A stretch of DNA of 64,000 bases, taken from assembly GCA_016712285.1 (NCBI GenBank), contig JADJRK010000001.1, positions 682,001-746,000 of the forward strand, in the 5' to 3' direction. Source of the DNA: Planctomycetota bacterium. Its GTDB lineage: Bacteria > Planctomycetota > UBA8742 > UBA2392. Below the pieces are notes generated by a model, which saw only the letters and a program-made list of their open reading frames with translations, was not told the origin of the DNA and ran no database searches. The translations under genes were made by a program, and so were the position numbers. Below, piece after piece: positions 16,862-25,996 of this stretch; positions within the stretch are counted from its first letter, which is position 1; every line of letters starts with the position of its first letter.

Positions 16862-17356
16862 TTAGCCCACTTCGCCCTTCTCGTTGAAAACGATGTCCTG
16901 ATTGGGTGGCTCGGTACCGCCGGTCTCCATGTCTTTGCCCAAGCAGGTCAACGTGAAGCCATCGGGCGTGCGTTCGTATAGAAAGTCGTCTTTGCTGAAC
17001 GGGTCCTTGGGCACTCCGTTGACGAAATAGCGATTGCTGTGCAACTCGTCCAGAGAGGCGGGGTACGCGCCGGTCTCGGCCTTGTACATCTCCAAGGCCT
17101 TCCCGATCTCGGCCATCGTGACCTTGGCGGACTCCCAATGGGACGGAGTGGTGTAACGAGGAAGAAACACGTACAGCAGAGCGAGCATTAACACGAACAG
17201 CCCAATCAAACCGGCAAGCAACGACAGTAACCCTCGCACGAATTGCCGTCGGCCAGTCGCCCGCACGGGGTTGACGGCGATCGGTCGCAGGGTGATCTGC
17301 AAGTCCGGCGGGACGTACTCGCCGGGGTGGTAGGGCTTGTCTGGGGCGGGTTCCAT
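16862..17356 (-). CDS. Membrane-anchored GspG-like protein, paralogue
   Basis: 164 residues with the same plan as the neighbour at 16349-16840: hydrophilic tail 1-40, membrane helix about 41-65, then a GspG-like domain (MAEIGKALEMYKAETGAYPA, FTLTCLGKDMETGG). The two copies share RTPDGFTLTCLGKD and a final IVFNEKGEV/IIFNESGEV, so they are a tandem duplication. No prepilin peptidase site is seen. The spacing to the next gene downstream is 21 bases, so the two are probably co-transcribed. Confidence 0.72.
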   Translation of the reverse strand: MEPAPDKPYHPGEYVPPDLQITLRPIAVNPVRATGRRQFVRGLLSLLAGLIGLFVLMLALLYVFLPRYTTPSHWESAKVTMAEIGKALEMYKAETGAYPASLDELHSNRYFVNGVPKDPFSKDDFLYERTPDGFTLTCLGKDMETGGTEPPNQDIVFNEKGEVG

Positions 17357-17374
17357 GGCCGTGACCCGTTGGGT

Positions 17375-18124
17375 TCACGGTGTTAACGACTGAAGCTGCG
17401 CCCACGCCAGTGCGATTCCGAGATGTGTCAGCTCCGCCACTGTTTCGTGAATGCCCTTGATCTCGGGCGCCAGGTGGGCGCCGTAGCCACCCGTCGCAAT
17501 CACGCGCGGCGGCTTGGCGTAGGTCTTCACAACCTCGGCCAGGATGTTCGAGACCAGGCCGATCGTGCCATAGTAAGCGCCGGCGTTGATCGCGCTGACG
17601 GTGTCGTCGCCGACCGCGGGCGGCTTGTTCTCGCTGATCTTCACCAGCGGCAGCAGCGCCGTGCGCTGGTGCAGCGCCTCCATGGCCAGGCCTATGCCGG
17701 GGCTGATCACACCGCCGACGTACGCGCCGCCTTTGACCACGTCGAAGGTGATCGCCGTGCCGAAGTCCACCACCACAACGTTGTCGCCCGCGCGATGCCG
17801 GGCTGCCAGCGAGTTCACAAGCCGGTCCTGCCCTGCCTGCTCTGGTGTGCGCGTGCGATTTTCGATCGGCACGGCGCCGTCGCGCCCGAAGGCGAAGGCC
17901 GGCTTGCCCCACGCCTGCTCCAGCGTCGCCAAGCCGCGCGGGTTGACACTGGCGACGACGAGCGGCCACGCGTGGTCGGCGGCACTCAACGCATCGCGAA
18001 CCTGCGCCACGTCGGCTGAGCTTGACACGTCAATGGTTGCAAAGATTTCCAGACCGCGCATGGCGCAAAGCGTCATGCCGGTGTTGCCGATGTCGGCCGC
18101 AATGATTTCAGCGGTGGGGGGCAT
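17375..18124 (-). CDS. coaX: Type III pantothenate kinase
   Basis: 249 residues from ATG 18124; an in-frame extension upstream is not family-like. CoaX phosphorylates pantothenate in the first step of coenzyme A synthesis. The acetate-kinase/Hsp70-fold motifs are present: AADIGNTG (Asp11), GQDRLVNSLAA with Asp100, the phosphate-binding VVDFGTAITFD (Asp120), and GGVISPG. It lies 18 bases downstream of the GspG-like gene on the same strand. The ribosome site is weak. Confidence 0.94.
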   Translation of the reverse strand: MPPTAEIIAADIGNTGMTLCAMRGLEIFATIDVSSSADVAQVRDALSAADHAWPLVVASVNPRGLATLEQAWGKPAFAFGRDGAVPIENRTRTPEQAGQDRLVNSLAARHRAGDNVVVVDFGTAITFDVVKGGAYVGGVISPGIGLAMEALHQRTALLPLVKISENKPPAVGDDTVSAINAGAYYGTIGLVSNILAEVVKTYAKPPRVIATGGYGAHLAPEIKGIHETVAELTHLGIALAWAQLQSLTP

Positions 18125-18202
18125 CTTCAGTTCGTCGTGCTTTGTGCTTAGTGCGATGGTGTATCTCGCGCTAGGCACGACGCACAATGCACTACGCAGT
18201 CC

Positions 18203-21082
18203 CTATGGTAAAGTTGAGCGCACGAGCACTACGTTGCCGTCGGCGTCGATTGCCAGCAAGTCCGGGCGGCCGTCACCGGTGAAGTCGGCCAGTGAAAGAT
18301 TCACCGCGGCAAACCCGCCCAGCGCCTCAAGCAGCGACTTCTGCGCCTCGTCGGCTTCAAAGAAGCGGCCCGCACCGTCGTTGACCCAAAGCGTGACCTG
18401 CACGCCTTCGCCCACGCGCTCGGTGCTGATCAGGTCGAGGTCGCCGTCGCGGTCAAGGTCGTCCATGGCAAGGTCAAGCAGCACGCCCTTGGATGCGGGC
18501 GCGCCCTCAAAGGCCTCGAACGTCTGGTCATCGCGCAACTTCAGCAGCGTCAGGCGGGCGTCGCCGCCTTCGGGCGCGTAGCCCAGTGCCAGGTCAAGTC
18601 GCCCGTCGGCTGAGAAGTCCGCCGGTGACAACCCGAAAAAGCGCCCGCGCAGGGCCGTGGTGACTGCGGCCTTGAACGGGGAAACATCGTCGTCGGCGCT
18701 GCCTGTGCCTACCCACAGCACAAGGTGCTGCGGGCCAAGGCCGTCGTCGGTCTGCATCACGGCAACGATGTCTGCAATGCCGTCGCGCGTGAAGTCGGCG
18801 CAGCACAACTCGCCGCTGAACACCAGCGGCAAGCCGCGATCATCGCGAAGCGCCATATCGGCGCGGCTTTCACGCCAGCCGCTGCGCCCCTCATTGAATT
18901 GAACGCGCCCCAGCGGGCTGGGCCAGAACACATCGAGGTCGCCATCACGGTCAAAGTCGCCCAGTGCGGGTGCGCCGCGCAGGCCCGTGGGGGGCGTTGG
19001 CAGCAAGCCGGTTTCATCGTCGCTGAAGCGGCCCTGCCGGTTGTTGCGCAGCAGGCGCGGCTTGATGCGCGCGTCGGCGGGGATAAACAGCAAGTCCGGG
19101 TACGTATCGCGGTCGAAATCAATCGCCTGCAGGCTGCCGGTACCGCCCATGTCGATCGGGTCACCGCTGAGGACGAAAGGCTCGCCCTCGGCGCCTGCCA
19201 GCCACACCTGAAGTCGGCCGTCCTTGTCGATCGTTGCCATGTCGGCTTTGCCGTCGTCGTTCAGGTCGGACACTGCAGCCGCCAGCGGCGAGGGAATGCG
19301 CGGCACGGGGTTGTAGGCCGCCACAAAGCGCACTTTGCTGTCCACGGTCGGCGGCATTTCGGCGGCGTTCACTTTCAACAGCAGCAGGCCGGCGTTGCTG
19401 GCGATCATCAGGTGTTCGCGCCAGTACTCGATGCGGTTGACACTGATGCGCGCACCCAGCGGCAACTGCGCGTCGGGCGTTCCGTCGGATTTGTCGTGGT
19501 TCAGGTACAGCGCGATGGCGTCACACACGCCGGTGTCATCTTCAAGGGCGACGATGATGTCGCCGCGGCTGTCGCGGTTGACGTCGCGCAGCGCAAGTGC
19601 ACCGGCCAGGCGCGGCTCTTCGCCGGTTCGCAGCGTGAAGCGATGTTCGCGCTGGTCAGCGCCGCTGACCACGGCGACTTCAGCGCGGCGGCCCCAGAAC
19701 GCCAGGTCCGCGCTGCGGTCGCCATCCAGGTCCCCGTGCGCGGCGCATGGTGCCCCGTTTACGTCGAGGCGTACGGCGCCGCCTTGTTCGCGAAACGTCC
19801 CGCCGGCGTTCAGCAGGACGCGGCCTTTGCCGTCGGCGCCCAGCACGTACAGGTCGGGTTTGCCATCCCCGTTGAAATCCGCCGCGTTGATCCCGCAGGT
19901 AAGCATGCGCGGGCTCAAGCCGGCAAGCTTGATCGATGGGCGCGCACTGAAGCGCACGATCACTTCGCCGAAGGCATCCAGCACCGCCAAGTCGTCGCGG
20001 CCGTCGCGGTCAAAGTCGGAGGCAGCCAGCGCTTGCGGCGCCTCCACCGCCAGGATCTCGGACGACAATGCAAAGCGCGAGCCGTTCACCCGGGTCTGGT
20101 TGCCCAGTGTCAGCAGCCGCACACGCTCAGGCCCGCGCAACAACACGGCCAGGTCCGTGGCGCCGTTACCTGAGTAGTCGCCCGCGGCAAAGTCGACCGC
20201 GACTTCGTCGCCACCCGGCAACAGTGTTTCGGCAGAGCGCTCGGGGTCATACAGCGCGGTGACCGCGCCGTCGGCGAACAGCATCAGCAGTTCGGCGGAT
20301 CCGTCGCGATTCAGGTCGGCGGTCAGCATGCGCAGCGCACTGCGATCAGCGCCGCCGCGGCATGCCAGCCAGAACGCCGGCTCGTACCGGGCGCCATAGG
20401 GAGTCGTGGATTCCGGTGCCCCGGCAAGGTGATACACCTGGCCCGGGCGCAGTGGCTCGGCCGGCACTCCGTACACGCCGTCGCGCGTCATGGTCAGTTT
20501 CAGGGGTACTGGCTGTCCATCGCCACAGCGCAGGCCAAGGCCGCCGGCCAGCGCAGGCAGGGCGCCGCGCAGCAGCAGCGCCACGCCGTCAGGCCCCGGA
20601 AACAGCGCGCTGCGCGTGTTGGCAAGGTCGTCGGCCAGCGCGTTGGTGGTGCGCGGCCGGATGTCCGGTTGCGCAATCACGCCGGCTTCCGCGTCGGGCG
20701 TCAGTACGAGCACGTAGTCGCCGGCGCTCAGCAACAGCGGGTCGGTGCCGACGGGCTGTTCGAGTTCGATTTCGTGAAGCACCACGCCGTCAGACAACTG
20801 AAGCTGGTTGGCGCGAAACGGCAGGTCAGCGCTGCCGCGTGTCACCCGAATGGCGGTGCCCGTGGGCGCCTGCAGCACAATCCGGCGCAGGCTGGGGTGC
20901 GGGGCTTTCTCGAGGCGGCCAGATGCTGTCAGGTCGGCTGGAAAAATGCTGCGCACGGCGGGGACGGGCGCGCTGGCAGGAGTCTGGGCAGAGCTCGAGC
21001 TGTTGTTGACGGGAGGCAGCGGGGCACCACAGCCGGCAAGCAGCAGTGTGGCAATGGCGAGCAACGTGAATGTTCGCGTCAA
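18203..21082 (-). CDS. Large FG-GAP/VCBS-repeat lipoprotein
   Basis: 959 residues from a TTG start. The N-terminus is a lipoprotein signal (LLAIATLLLAGC, lipidated Cys at about 18), followed by a Ser/Pro linker. From about residue 250 to the end the protein is built of repeated FG-GAP/VCBS units with the calcium-binding D-x-D/N-x-D-G pattern (DFNGDGKPDLYVL, DFDRDGDLDVFW, DFTGDGRPDLLAI), giving one or two beta-propellers. Such proteins are surface-anchored and often adhesive or scaffolding; no enzyme motif is seen. Residues about 45-240 are unassigned. Confidence 0.85.
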   Translation of the reverse strand: MTRTFTLLAIATLLLAGCGAPLPPVNNSSSSAQTPASAPVPAVRSIFPADLTASGRLEKAPHPSLRRIVLQAPTGTAIRVTRGSADLPFRANQLQLSDGVVLHEIELEQPVGTDPLLLSAGDYVLVLTPDAEAGVIAQPDIRPRTTNALADDLANTRSALFPGPDGVALLLRGALPALAGGLGLRCGDGQPVPLKLTMTRDGVYGVPAEPLRPGQVYHLAGAPESTTPYGARYEPAFWLACRGGADRSALRMLTADLNRDGSAELLMLFADGAVTALYDPERSAETLLPGGDEVAVDFAAGDYSGNGATDLAVLLRGPERVRLLTLGNQTRVNGSRFALSSEILAVEAPQALAASDFDRDGRDDLAVLDAFGEVIVRFSARPSIKLAGLSPRMLTCGINAADFNGDGKPDLYVLGADGKGRVLLNAGGTFREQGGAVRLDVNGAPCAAHGDLDGDRSADLAFWGRRAEVAVVSGADQREHRFTLRTGEEPRLAGALALRDVNRDSRGDIIVALEDDTGVCDAIALYLNHDKSDGTPDAQLPLGARISVNRIEYWREHLMIASNAGLLLLKVNAAEMPPTVDSKVRFVAAYNPVPRIPSPLAAAVSDLNDDGKADMATIDKDGRLQVWLAGAEGEPFVLSGDPIDMGGTGSLQAIDFDRDTYPDLLFIPADARIKPRLLRNNRQGRFSDDETGLLPTPPTGLRGAPALGDFDRDGDLDVFWPSPLGRVQFNEGRSGWRESRADMALRDDRGLPLVFSGELCCADFTRDGIADIVAVMQTDDGLGPQHLVLWVGTGSADDDVSPFKAAVTTALRGRFFGLSPADFSADGRLDLALGYAPEGGDARLTLLKLRDDQTFEAFEGAPASKGVLLDLAMDDLDRDGDLDLISTERVGEGVQVTLWVNDGAGRFFEADEAQKSLLEALGGFAAVNLSLADFTGDGRPDLLAIDADGNVVLVRSTLP

Positions 21083-21239
21083 CGTAGCGGACCCTGCAAC
21101 GGAACCGGAACAACCTGTCTCTATAGTACGGAAGAAGTGACCCCGGAATAACAGGGGAAGTTCCGGTATCTCGCGGCATCAAATACACGGTGCCCGCCTT
21201 GGGTGCGGGCACCGGTGAGCGACGGCCGTTTGAAGGCGA

Positions 21240-21953
21240 TCAATGATACACGTCCACGATCACCTTCATGACCGGGTAAACCCATTGCAACTCGCGCACA
21301 CTGAAAATCTGCACGTCATGCTGGGGATTGTATGGCGCGAGAATCACGTTGTCACCACGACGCTGGTAAACCTTGCAGGTGACGTCGCCGCTTTCCAGCT
21401 TGGCCACCACGGGCTTGCCTTCGCGCGGCATCATGTTGGGGGCACAGATGATGGTGCTGCCGTCCGGAATCTTGGGCTCCATGCTGTCGCCCGAGATGCG
21501 CAAGGCAAACGCGTTTTCGTCTGTCACGTCGCGCGGGCAGTCAATGTAGTCGCTGCCGGTACCCTGCGGGTAGTCGTCAAACGCTGACAGCGGGCGACCT
21601 GCCGCGGTGACGCTGACAATCGGGATGACGCGCGAATTGCTGCGCGCACCCACCGCCACCGCCTCGCGAGACCGCTCAGCCATCTTGCGGTTGAGCATGT
21701 CGCGGGTCAGCGTCTCGGTGTCTTCCAGGTTGGGTTCATCCGTGGCGATGAAGAAGTCCGGCGTCACGTTCAGCGCCTGTGACAGCTTGCGCAGGATCTT
21801 GCTGCTGACCGGGTAGCGCCCGTTCTCTACAGCGCTCAAGTACGGCCGCGTACAGCCGATGCGCTTGGCCAATTCGGCGCACGTCATGCCGCGAAAGCTG
21901 CGCAGTCGCTTGATGCGCTCGCCTGCGGCTACAGTGGACTTGTTATCAGTCAT
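21240..21953 (-). CDS. XRE-family repressor with S24 (LexA/CI-like) peptidase domain
   Basis: 237 residues from ATG 21953; 26 upstream residues in frame were rejected. Residues about 12-67 form an XRE helix-turn-helix (AELAKRIGCTRPYLSAVENG). Residues about 110-237 are a LexA/CI-type domain: a cleavage-like Ala118-Gly119 in SVTAAGRPL, Ser157 in SGDSMEP, and Lys194 in DVTCKVYQ as the Ser/Lys dyad. It probably represses genes and may self-cleave on RecA activation, as CI-type repressors do. No phage genes are near, so the regulon is unclear; the divergent region to 22309 is the obvious place for an operator. Confidence 0.88.
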   Translation of the reverse strand: MTDNKSTVAAGERIKRLRSFRGMTCAELAKRIGCTRPYLSAVENGRYPVSSKILRKLSQALNVTPDFFIATDEPNLEDTETLTRDMLNRKMAERSREAVAVGARSNSRVIPIVSVTAAGRPLSAFDDYPQGTGSDYIDCPRDVTDENAFALRISGDSMEPKIPDGSTIICAPNMMPREGKPVVAKLESGDVTCKVYQRRGDNVILAPYNPQHDVQIFSVRELQWVYPVMKVIVDVYH

Positions 21954-22309
21954 GAGTACCTGCCTTGGCTTGGGGACAGCCGCGTTCGAACCATGTGTAA
22001 GGATTCTGACAGAGCACGGTGCATTTTGCAAGAAAATGTTGGCGGTTGGGCGTCACTTTTCTTCCCCTTGCCTGCATGGACTCGCTGATGACTACTACAG
22101 GTGCTATGTCGGCAGCAGCGACTACATCCTGTATGGTCTGATTGTCACATCCAGCTAATGGCAGCGTGTAAGGTTTGGCAATGCAAACGCGGCTGGCTCG
22201 CGTGCGCAACCTGCGCAGCGGTAGGCTGTTGCACCGCGGCTTGCGCTTGGGTAAAACGCTTGGCAGCACCCCCTTCATAGACTGCAACACCGCAGTTCGG
22301 AGGTTGACC
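21954..22309. other. Intergenic region upstream of the S24 repressor and a lipoprotein gene
   Basis: These 356 bases lie between divergent genes. No convincing ORF or RNA gene was seen. On the minus strand a TTGCAA (22028-22033) is a possible -35 for the repressor, but no convincing -10 follows. The right end carries a GGAGG ribosome site for the lipoprotein gene. The sequence is slightly richer in A/T than the genes around it. Confidence 0.5.
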
Positions 22310-22825
22310 ATGGCCCGGATCCTTACCGGCGTCCTGCTGATTGCTCTTTCACTGACTGTAATTGGGTGCTCATCGAGCAAGCCGATGCGCTTCCAGTTCA
22401 AGGTGCCCTCGGGCTCGGCCACCATCGAAATCGATGAGGGCAGCACGTACCGCGGCTCAACCGAGCAGGTGTACACGCTCAAGAGCAACGACTACGAAAA
22501 GACGATTGAACTGACCTGGAACGGCAAGAAGGTCTACGGAAAGATGGACGTGTTCGACCACACGGCCCTGACCCGTATTTCTGTCGTGCCGGTGCACCTG
22601 ACCAGCGACATCGTGACCGCGGTGGACGACTTCAAGGCCGTTACCTACGTCGTGTACCAGCGCTATCGCGACGCGAACATTCGCGGCACGGCTGGCGAAG
22701 ACACCCAGCTGCGCGTTTACGACTACGGCGACACCGTGACCCGCGAGGCGCTGATTGAACAGGCGCGCCTGAACGGCCACGTGATCGCGGTGATCGACTT
22801 CGGCAACAGCGAATACATCAAGTAG
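22310..22825 (+). CDS. Small lipoprotein of unknown function
   Basis: 171 residues from ATG 22310, chosen over longer in-frame starts because GGAGG lies seven bases upstream and a lipoprotein signal begins here (ALSLTVIGC-SSS, Cys at about 19). The mature part is mixed alpha/beta with no recognised family. It is followed after 33 bases by another lipoprotein gene, so they are probably one transcript. Confidence 0.7.
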   Translation: MARILTGVLLIALSLTVIGCSSSKPMRFQFKVPSGSATIEIDEGSTYRGSTEQVYTLKSNDYEKTIELTWNGKKVYGKMDVFDHTALTRISVVPVHLTSDIVTAVDDFKAVTYVVYQRYRDANIRGTAGEDTQLRVYDYGDTVTREALIEQARLNGHVIAVIDFGNSEYIK

Positions 22826-22858
22826 TCGCGGTGTCGCCTGGCCCAAAGTGAGAGCAGA

Positions 22859-23830
22859 ATGCGGCACACTGCCGCCATCCTTGCCTTCGTCGCTGGAGTA
22901 GCCCTTACCGGGTGCTACTCCAGCGGCCCTATTGTCTATACGGGCCAGAACGAAGACGCCCGCGAAGGCAACTGGATCAAGGACCCTGAAGCCGACGCCA
23001 CCACACGCGACGTCACCGGCCGCAAGGACCAGACGCGCACCCTTTCAAACCGGGTGGATATTCCGGTGCTTGAGTTTGCGCAGATGTCCGGCACCAGCTA
23101 CGGATACGGCGCCAAGCGACGGTCTGGCTACGACGCGCGCTTTGTGCGCATGTCGTACGAAGCCGGTCGCCATCTTGAGTATACGCAGTTCGCGGCCGCG
23201 CCCCAGGATTACGGGCACCGCGTCGGGGCCGAGGCGCTGTTCGGCGACTTGAACGAGACGCTGTACCCGGGCGTGCGCGGCGACGACACACTGAACGCGC
23301 GCCTCGGCCGCGACCGCACCCGTGCGTACTCGGCGCTTGAGCAGCCGTGGACCGAATCGGGCAAGGTCGCTGTTGAGGGCATTCGCACGCGCTCATGGAC
23401 GAATGCAGTCAAGGGCGAAACTTTCCTTGAGGCTTCGCGCTCACGCTCAGGCTATGAGCAGGCCTATGGCTCGCGCGTGATCGGCCTGCACCTGTGGAAG
23501 TACGCCGACCGTGACTTGGTGGCCGACGCCGTGGAAGTCACGTACACGATCGTCTACTACAACATGAACGAGTACAACATCGGACCGACCGAGATCATGG
23601 AGCCGATTCCGTACTACACCCAATATCTCGACAAGAGCGCGACGCTGCCCAAGGAAAACACCAGCGTCGAGTACCTCAAGGGCGACGGCGGCCGCAGCTA
23701 CCTTCGCTGGAAGTTCCCCGGCGGCATCAAAGCCGGCGAGACCAACAAGATGACCTACAAGGTCCGCGTTGAGCTCGAGAGCAAGTACGTGCCACCCGAC
23801 GACAAGCCCGCAACGCCCGAGAAACAGTGA
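22859..23830 (+). CDS. Lipoprotein of unknown function
   Basis: 323 residues. Lipoprotein signal MRHTAAILAFVAGVALTGC with Cys19. The mature protein is rich in Tyr and charged residues. A Ser/Arg-rich middle part is followed by an apparent beta domain (VEVTYTIVYYNMNEYNI, then VRVELESKYVPP at the end). No family recognised. It forms a likely two-gene unit with the lipoprotein upstream and is closed by a UUCG-loop terminator. Confidence 0.72.
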   Translation: MRHTAAILAFVAGVALTGCYSSGPIVYTGQNEDAREGNWIKDPEADATTRDVTGRKDQTRTLSNRVDIPVLEFAQMSGTSYGYGAKRRSGYDARFVRMSYEAGRHLEYTQFAAAPQDYGHRVGAEALFGDLNETLYPGVRGDDTLNARLGRDRTRAYSALEQPWTESGKVAVEGIRTRSWTNAVKGETFLEASRSRSGYEQAYGSRVIGLHLWKYADRDLVADAVEVTYTIVYYNMNEYNIGPTEIMEPIPYYTQYLDKSATLPKENTSVEYLKGDGGRSYLRWKFPGGIKAGETNKMTYKVRVELESKYVPPDDKPATPEKQ

Positions 23831-23834
23831 TCAC

Positions 23835-23862
23835 AGGGCGGCTTCGGCCGCCCTCTTCGTTT
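23835..23862 (+). terminator. UUCG-tetraloop terminator before shc
   Basis: AGGGCGGC and GCCGCCCT form a perfect 8-bp stem around TTCG, followed by CTTCGTTT. It ends the lipoprotein transcript directly before the shc promoter. Confidence 0.85.
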
Positions 23863-23888
23863 ACGCCGGGTGTGGGCGCACCTATACT
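23860..23888 (+). promoter_or_regulatory. sigma70-like promoter of shc giving a very short leader
   Basis: TTTACG (23860-23865) and TATACT (23883-23888) are spaced by exactly 17 bases. A start about seven bases after the -10 would leave only about five bases before the ATG at 23900, and no ribosome site is visible, so shc may be translated from a leaderless or nearly leaderless message. The -35 overlaps the tail of the preceding terminator. Confidence 0.5.
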
Positions 23889-23899
23889 CTCGCCCCCGC

Positions 23900-25996
23900 A
23901 TGAGCAAGCCGCCCGTCCAATCTGCCCGACCCAAGATCCCGGGAAACCGCGCGCGCCACCGCGCCTTGCGCGAGATCGACCGCGAGCTCGGCGGCCTCGA
24001 CGAAATGCTCGGCGCATTCACGCGCAAGCCGGCGCAAGCTACCGGCACCGACGCCGCGCTGAACGCCGCGATTGACCGGCAGATCCAGCGGCTGCTGCAA
24101 CTGCGCGAGAAGCCGGACAGCGTCTACTGGAACGCCGAGCTTGACAGCAACGCGGGCCTCGGCGCGCAGTACATCATGATGATGCACTTTCTCGACCAGC
24201 TTGATCTCGAGAAGCAGCGCAAGCTCGCCAACTATACCCGCAACTGGCAAACCGCAGAGGGTTACTGGACGATCCACGAGGGCGGCCCGGGGCACCTGAG
24301 CTACACGGTCACCTGTTACTTCGCGCTGAAACTTGCCGGAGATTCGCCCGACGCGCCACACATGGCAAAGGCCCGTGAGTGGATTCTTTCGCAGGGCGGG
24401 GCGATGCGCGTCGGTGTCGAGGCGCGGCTGCAACTGGCGCTGTTCGGGCAGTACGACTGGGCGGGCGTGCCGCCGATACCGCCGTGGCTGGTTCTGCTGC
24501 CGTACCTGCCGCAACTGCCCGGTGTGTTTGAGCGCAAGACGCTCAGCATTTACGACCTGAGCTATTGGTGCCGCATCAGCCTGGTGCCGATGTCGGTGCT
24601 GTATGAGCGCAAGCCACTGAAGAAGCTGCGACCCGACCAGGCCATCGACGAGTTGTTTGTTGAGCCGCCGACAGAGCGGCGCTGGAACTTTGAAAGCTAT
24701 ACCGACCCCGGCATCTTTTCGTTGGGCGGCATCATCCAGCTTGGCGCCAAGGCCGTGAAGAAGTTTGAGTTCGCAATCGGCCCGATCATCCGCAAAGTCG
24801 CGCTGACCAAGGCGCGCGACTGGATACTCAGCCACCAGGACGACAGCGGCGACTGGGGCGGCATCTATCCGCCGGTGATGTACAACCTGCTAGCGCTGCC
24901 GCTGCTTGGTCTCGAGAAAGACGATCCGCGCCTCAAGAAAGCCTGGGCAGCGCTCGACCGCTTCATGATCGATCACCCCGAGTGCGAGGGCCTGCACATG
25001 CAGGCGTGCGTCAGCCCGGTGTGGGATACCGCATGGTCGCTGGTGGCGCTGGCCGAAGCAGGCTACGACACCAAGCGGCCAGAGTTCCAGCGTGCAACTG
25101 ACTGGCTGTACTCACGCCAGATTCTGCGCGAGGGCGACTGGGCAGTGAAGAACCCTGACGCGATTCCTGGCGGCTGGTGCTTCCAGTTCTACAACGACTT
25201 CTACCCCGACATCGACGATAGTGCCGTCGTGCTGTACGCCCTGCTGTGGGGCGGCTTCCCCGCGGGCCGGCAGGCCCGTGGCGAGCAGGTGCGGGTCGGC
25301 CTCGAGTGGCTGCTCAGCATGCAGAACAAAGACGGCGGCTGGAGCGCATTCGAAACCGCGGTGGACAAAGACCTGGTCAACCACATCCCGTTCAACGACC
25401 TCGACAACATGCTCGACCCAAGCACTGCCGACGTCACCGGCCACGTGCTGGAGACATTAGGGAAGTTCGGCTTCACGCGTGAGTTCAAGCCGGTTGCCCG
25501 CGCGATCGAGTTCGTCAAGCGCCTGCAGGACCCCTGTGGTGCCTGGTGGGGGCGCTGGGGCGTGAACTACATCTATGGAACGCATGGCGTGTTGTGCGGC
25601 TTGGCGCAGGTCGGCGAAGACATGAAGCAGCCGTTCGTGCGCAAGGCAGTGGATTGGCTGTACTCAGTGCAGCAGCCCGACGGCAGCTGGGGCGAAGACT
25701 GCGAAAGCTATCGCAAGAAAGAACTCGCGGGCAAGGGCGACAGCACGCCAAGCCAGACGGCCTGGGCGATCATGGCGCTGCTCGCAGCCGGCGAATCGAA
25801 TGACCCAAGGGTGCGCAAGGGCATCGACTGGCTGATCGCCAATCAGAAACCCGAAGGTGGATGGGAAGAAAGCAAGTTCACGGGCACAGGCTTCCCGAAC
25901 GCGTTTTACCTGAACTATCACTTTTACCGCGAGTACTTCCCATTGATGGCGCTGGCTCGCTACCGAAATGAGAGGTCCGCAGATGGACGCGGATGA
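23900..25996 (+). CDS. shc: Squalene-hopene cyclase
   Basis: 698 residues from ATG 23900. The enzyme cyclises squalene to hopene, the first committed step of hopanoid synthesis, as a monotopic inner-membrane protein. The catalytic acid motif is DIDD at 437-440 in FQFYNDFYPDIDDSAVVL. QW repeats are visible (QNKDGGWSAFE, QQPDGSWGED, QKPEGGWEE), as are ECEGLHMQACVSPVWDTAW and the N-terminal GGPGHLSYTV. The natural end should be near ALARYRN; the final residues ERSADGRG are encoded by the inverted repeat of the element starting at 25974, so the C-terminus was rewritten. No hpnCDE or other hopanoid genes are in the window. Confidence 0.94.
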   Translation: MSKPPVQSARPKIPGNRARHRALREIDRELGGLDEMLGAFTRKPAQATGTDAALNAAIDRQIQRLLQLREKPDSVYWNAELDSNAGLGAQYIMMMHFLDQLDLEKQRKLANYTRNWQTAEGYWTIHEGGPGHLSYTVTCYFALKLAGDSPDAPHMAKAREWILSQGGAMRVGVEARLQLALFGQYDWAGVPPIPPWLVLLPYLPQLPGVFERKTLSIYDLSYWCRISLVPMSVLYERKPLKKLRPDQAIDELFVEPPTERRWNFESYTDPGIFSLGGIIQLGAKAVKKFEFAIGPIIRKVALTKARDWILSHQDDSGDWGGIYPPVMYNLLALPLLGLEKDDPRLKKAWAALDRFMIDHPECEGLHMQACVSPVWDTAWSLVALAEAGYDTKRPEFQRATDWLYSRQILREGDWAVKNPDAIPGGWCFQFYNDFYPDIDDSAVVLYALLWGGFPAGRQARGEQVRVGLEWLLSMQNKDGGWSAFETAVDKDLVNHIPFNDLDNMLDPSTADVTGHVLETLGKFGFTREFKPVARAIEFVKRLQDPCGAWWGRWGVNYIYGTHGVLCGLAQVGEDMKQPFVRKAVDWLYSVQQPDGSWGEDCESYRKKELAGKGDSTPSQTAWAIMALLAAGESNDPRVRKGIDWLIANQKPEGGWEESKFTGTGFPNAFYLNYHFYREYFPLMALARYRNERSADGRG

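Noticed and set aside
16809..17969. 386-codon minus-strand frame across coaX and the GspG-like gene
   Set aside because: Arg/Gly/Ala-rich alternate frame; the other frame encodes clear CoaX and GspG-like motifs.
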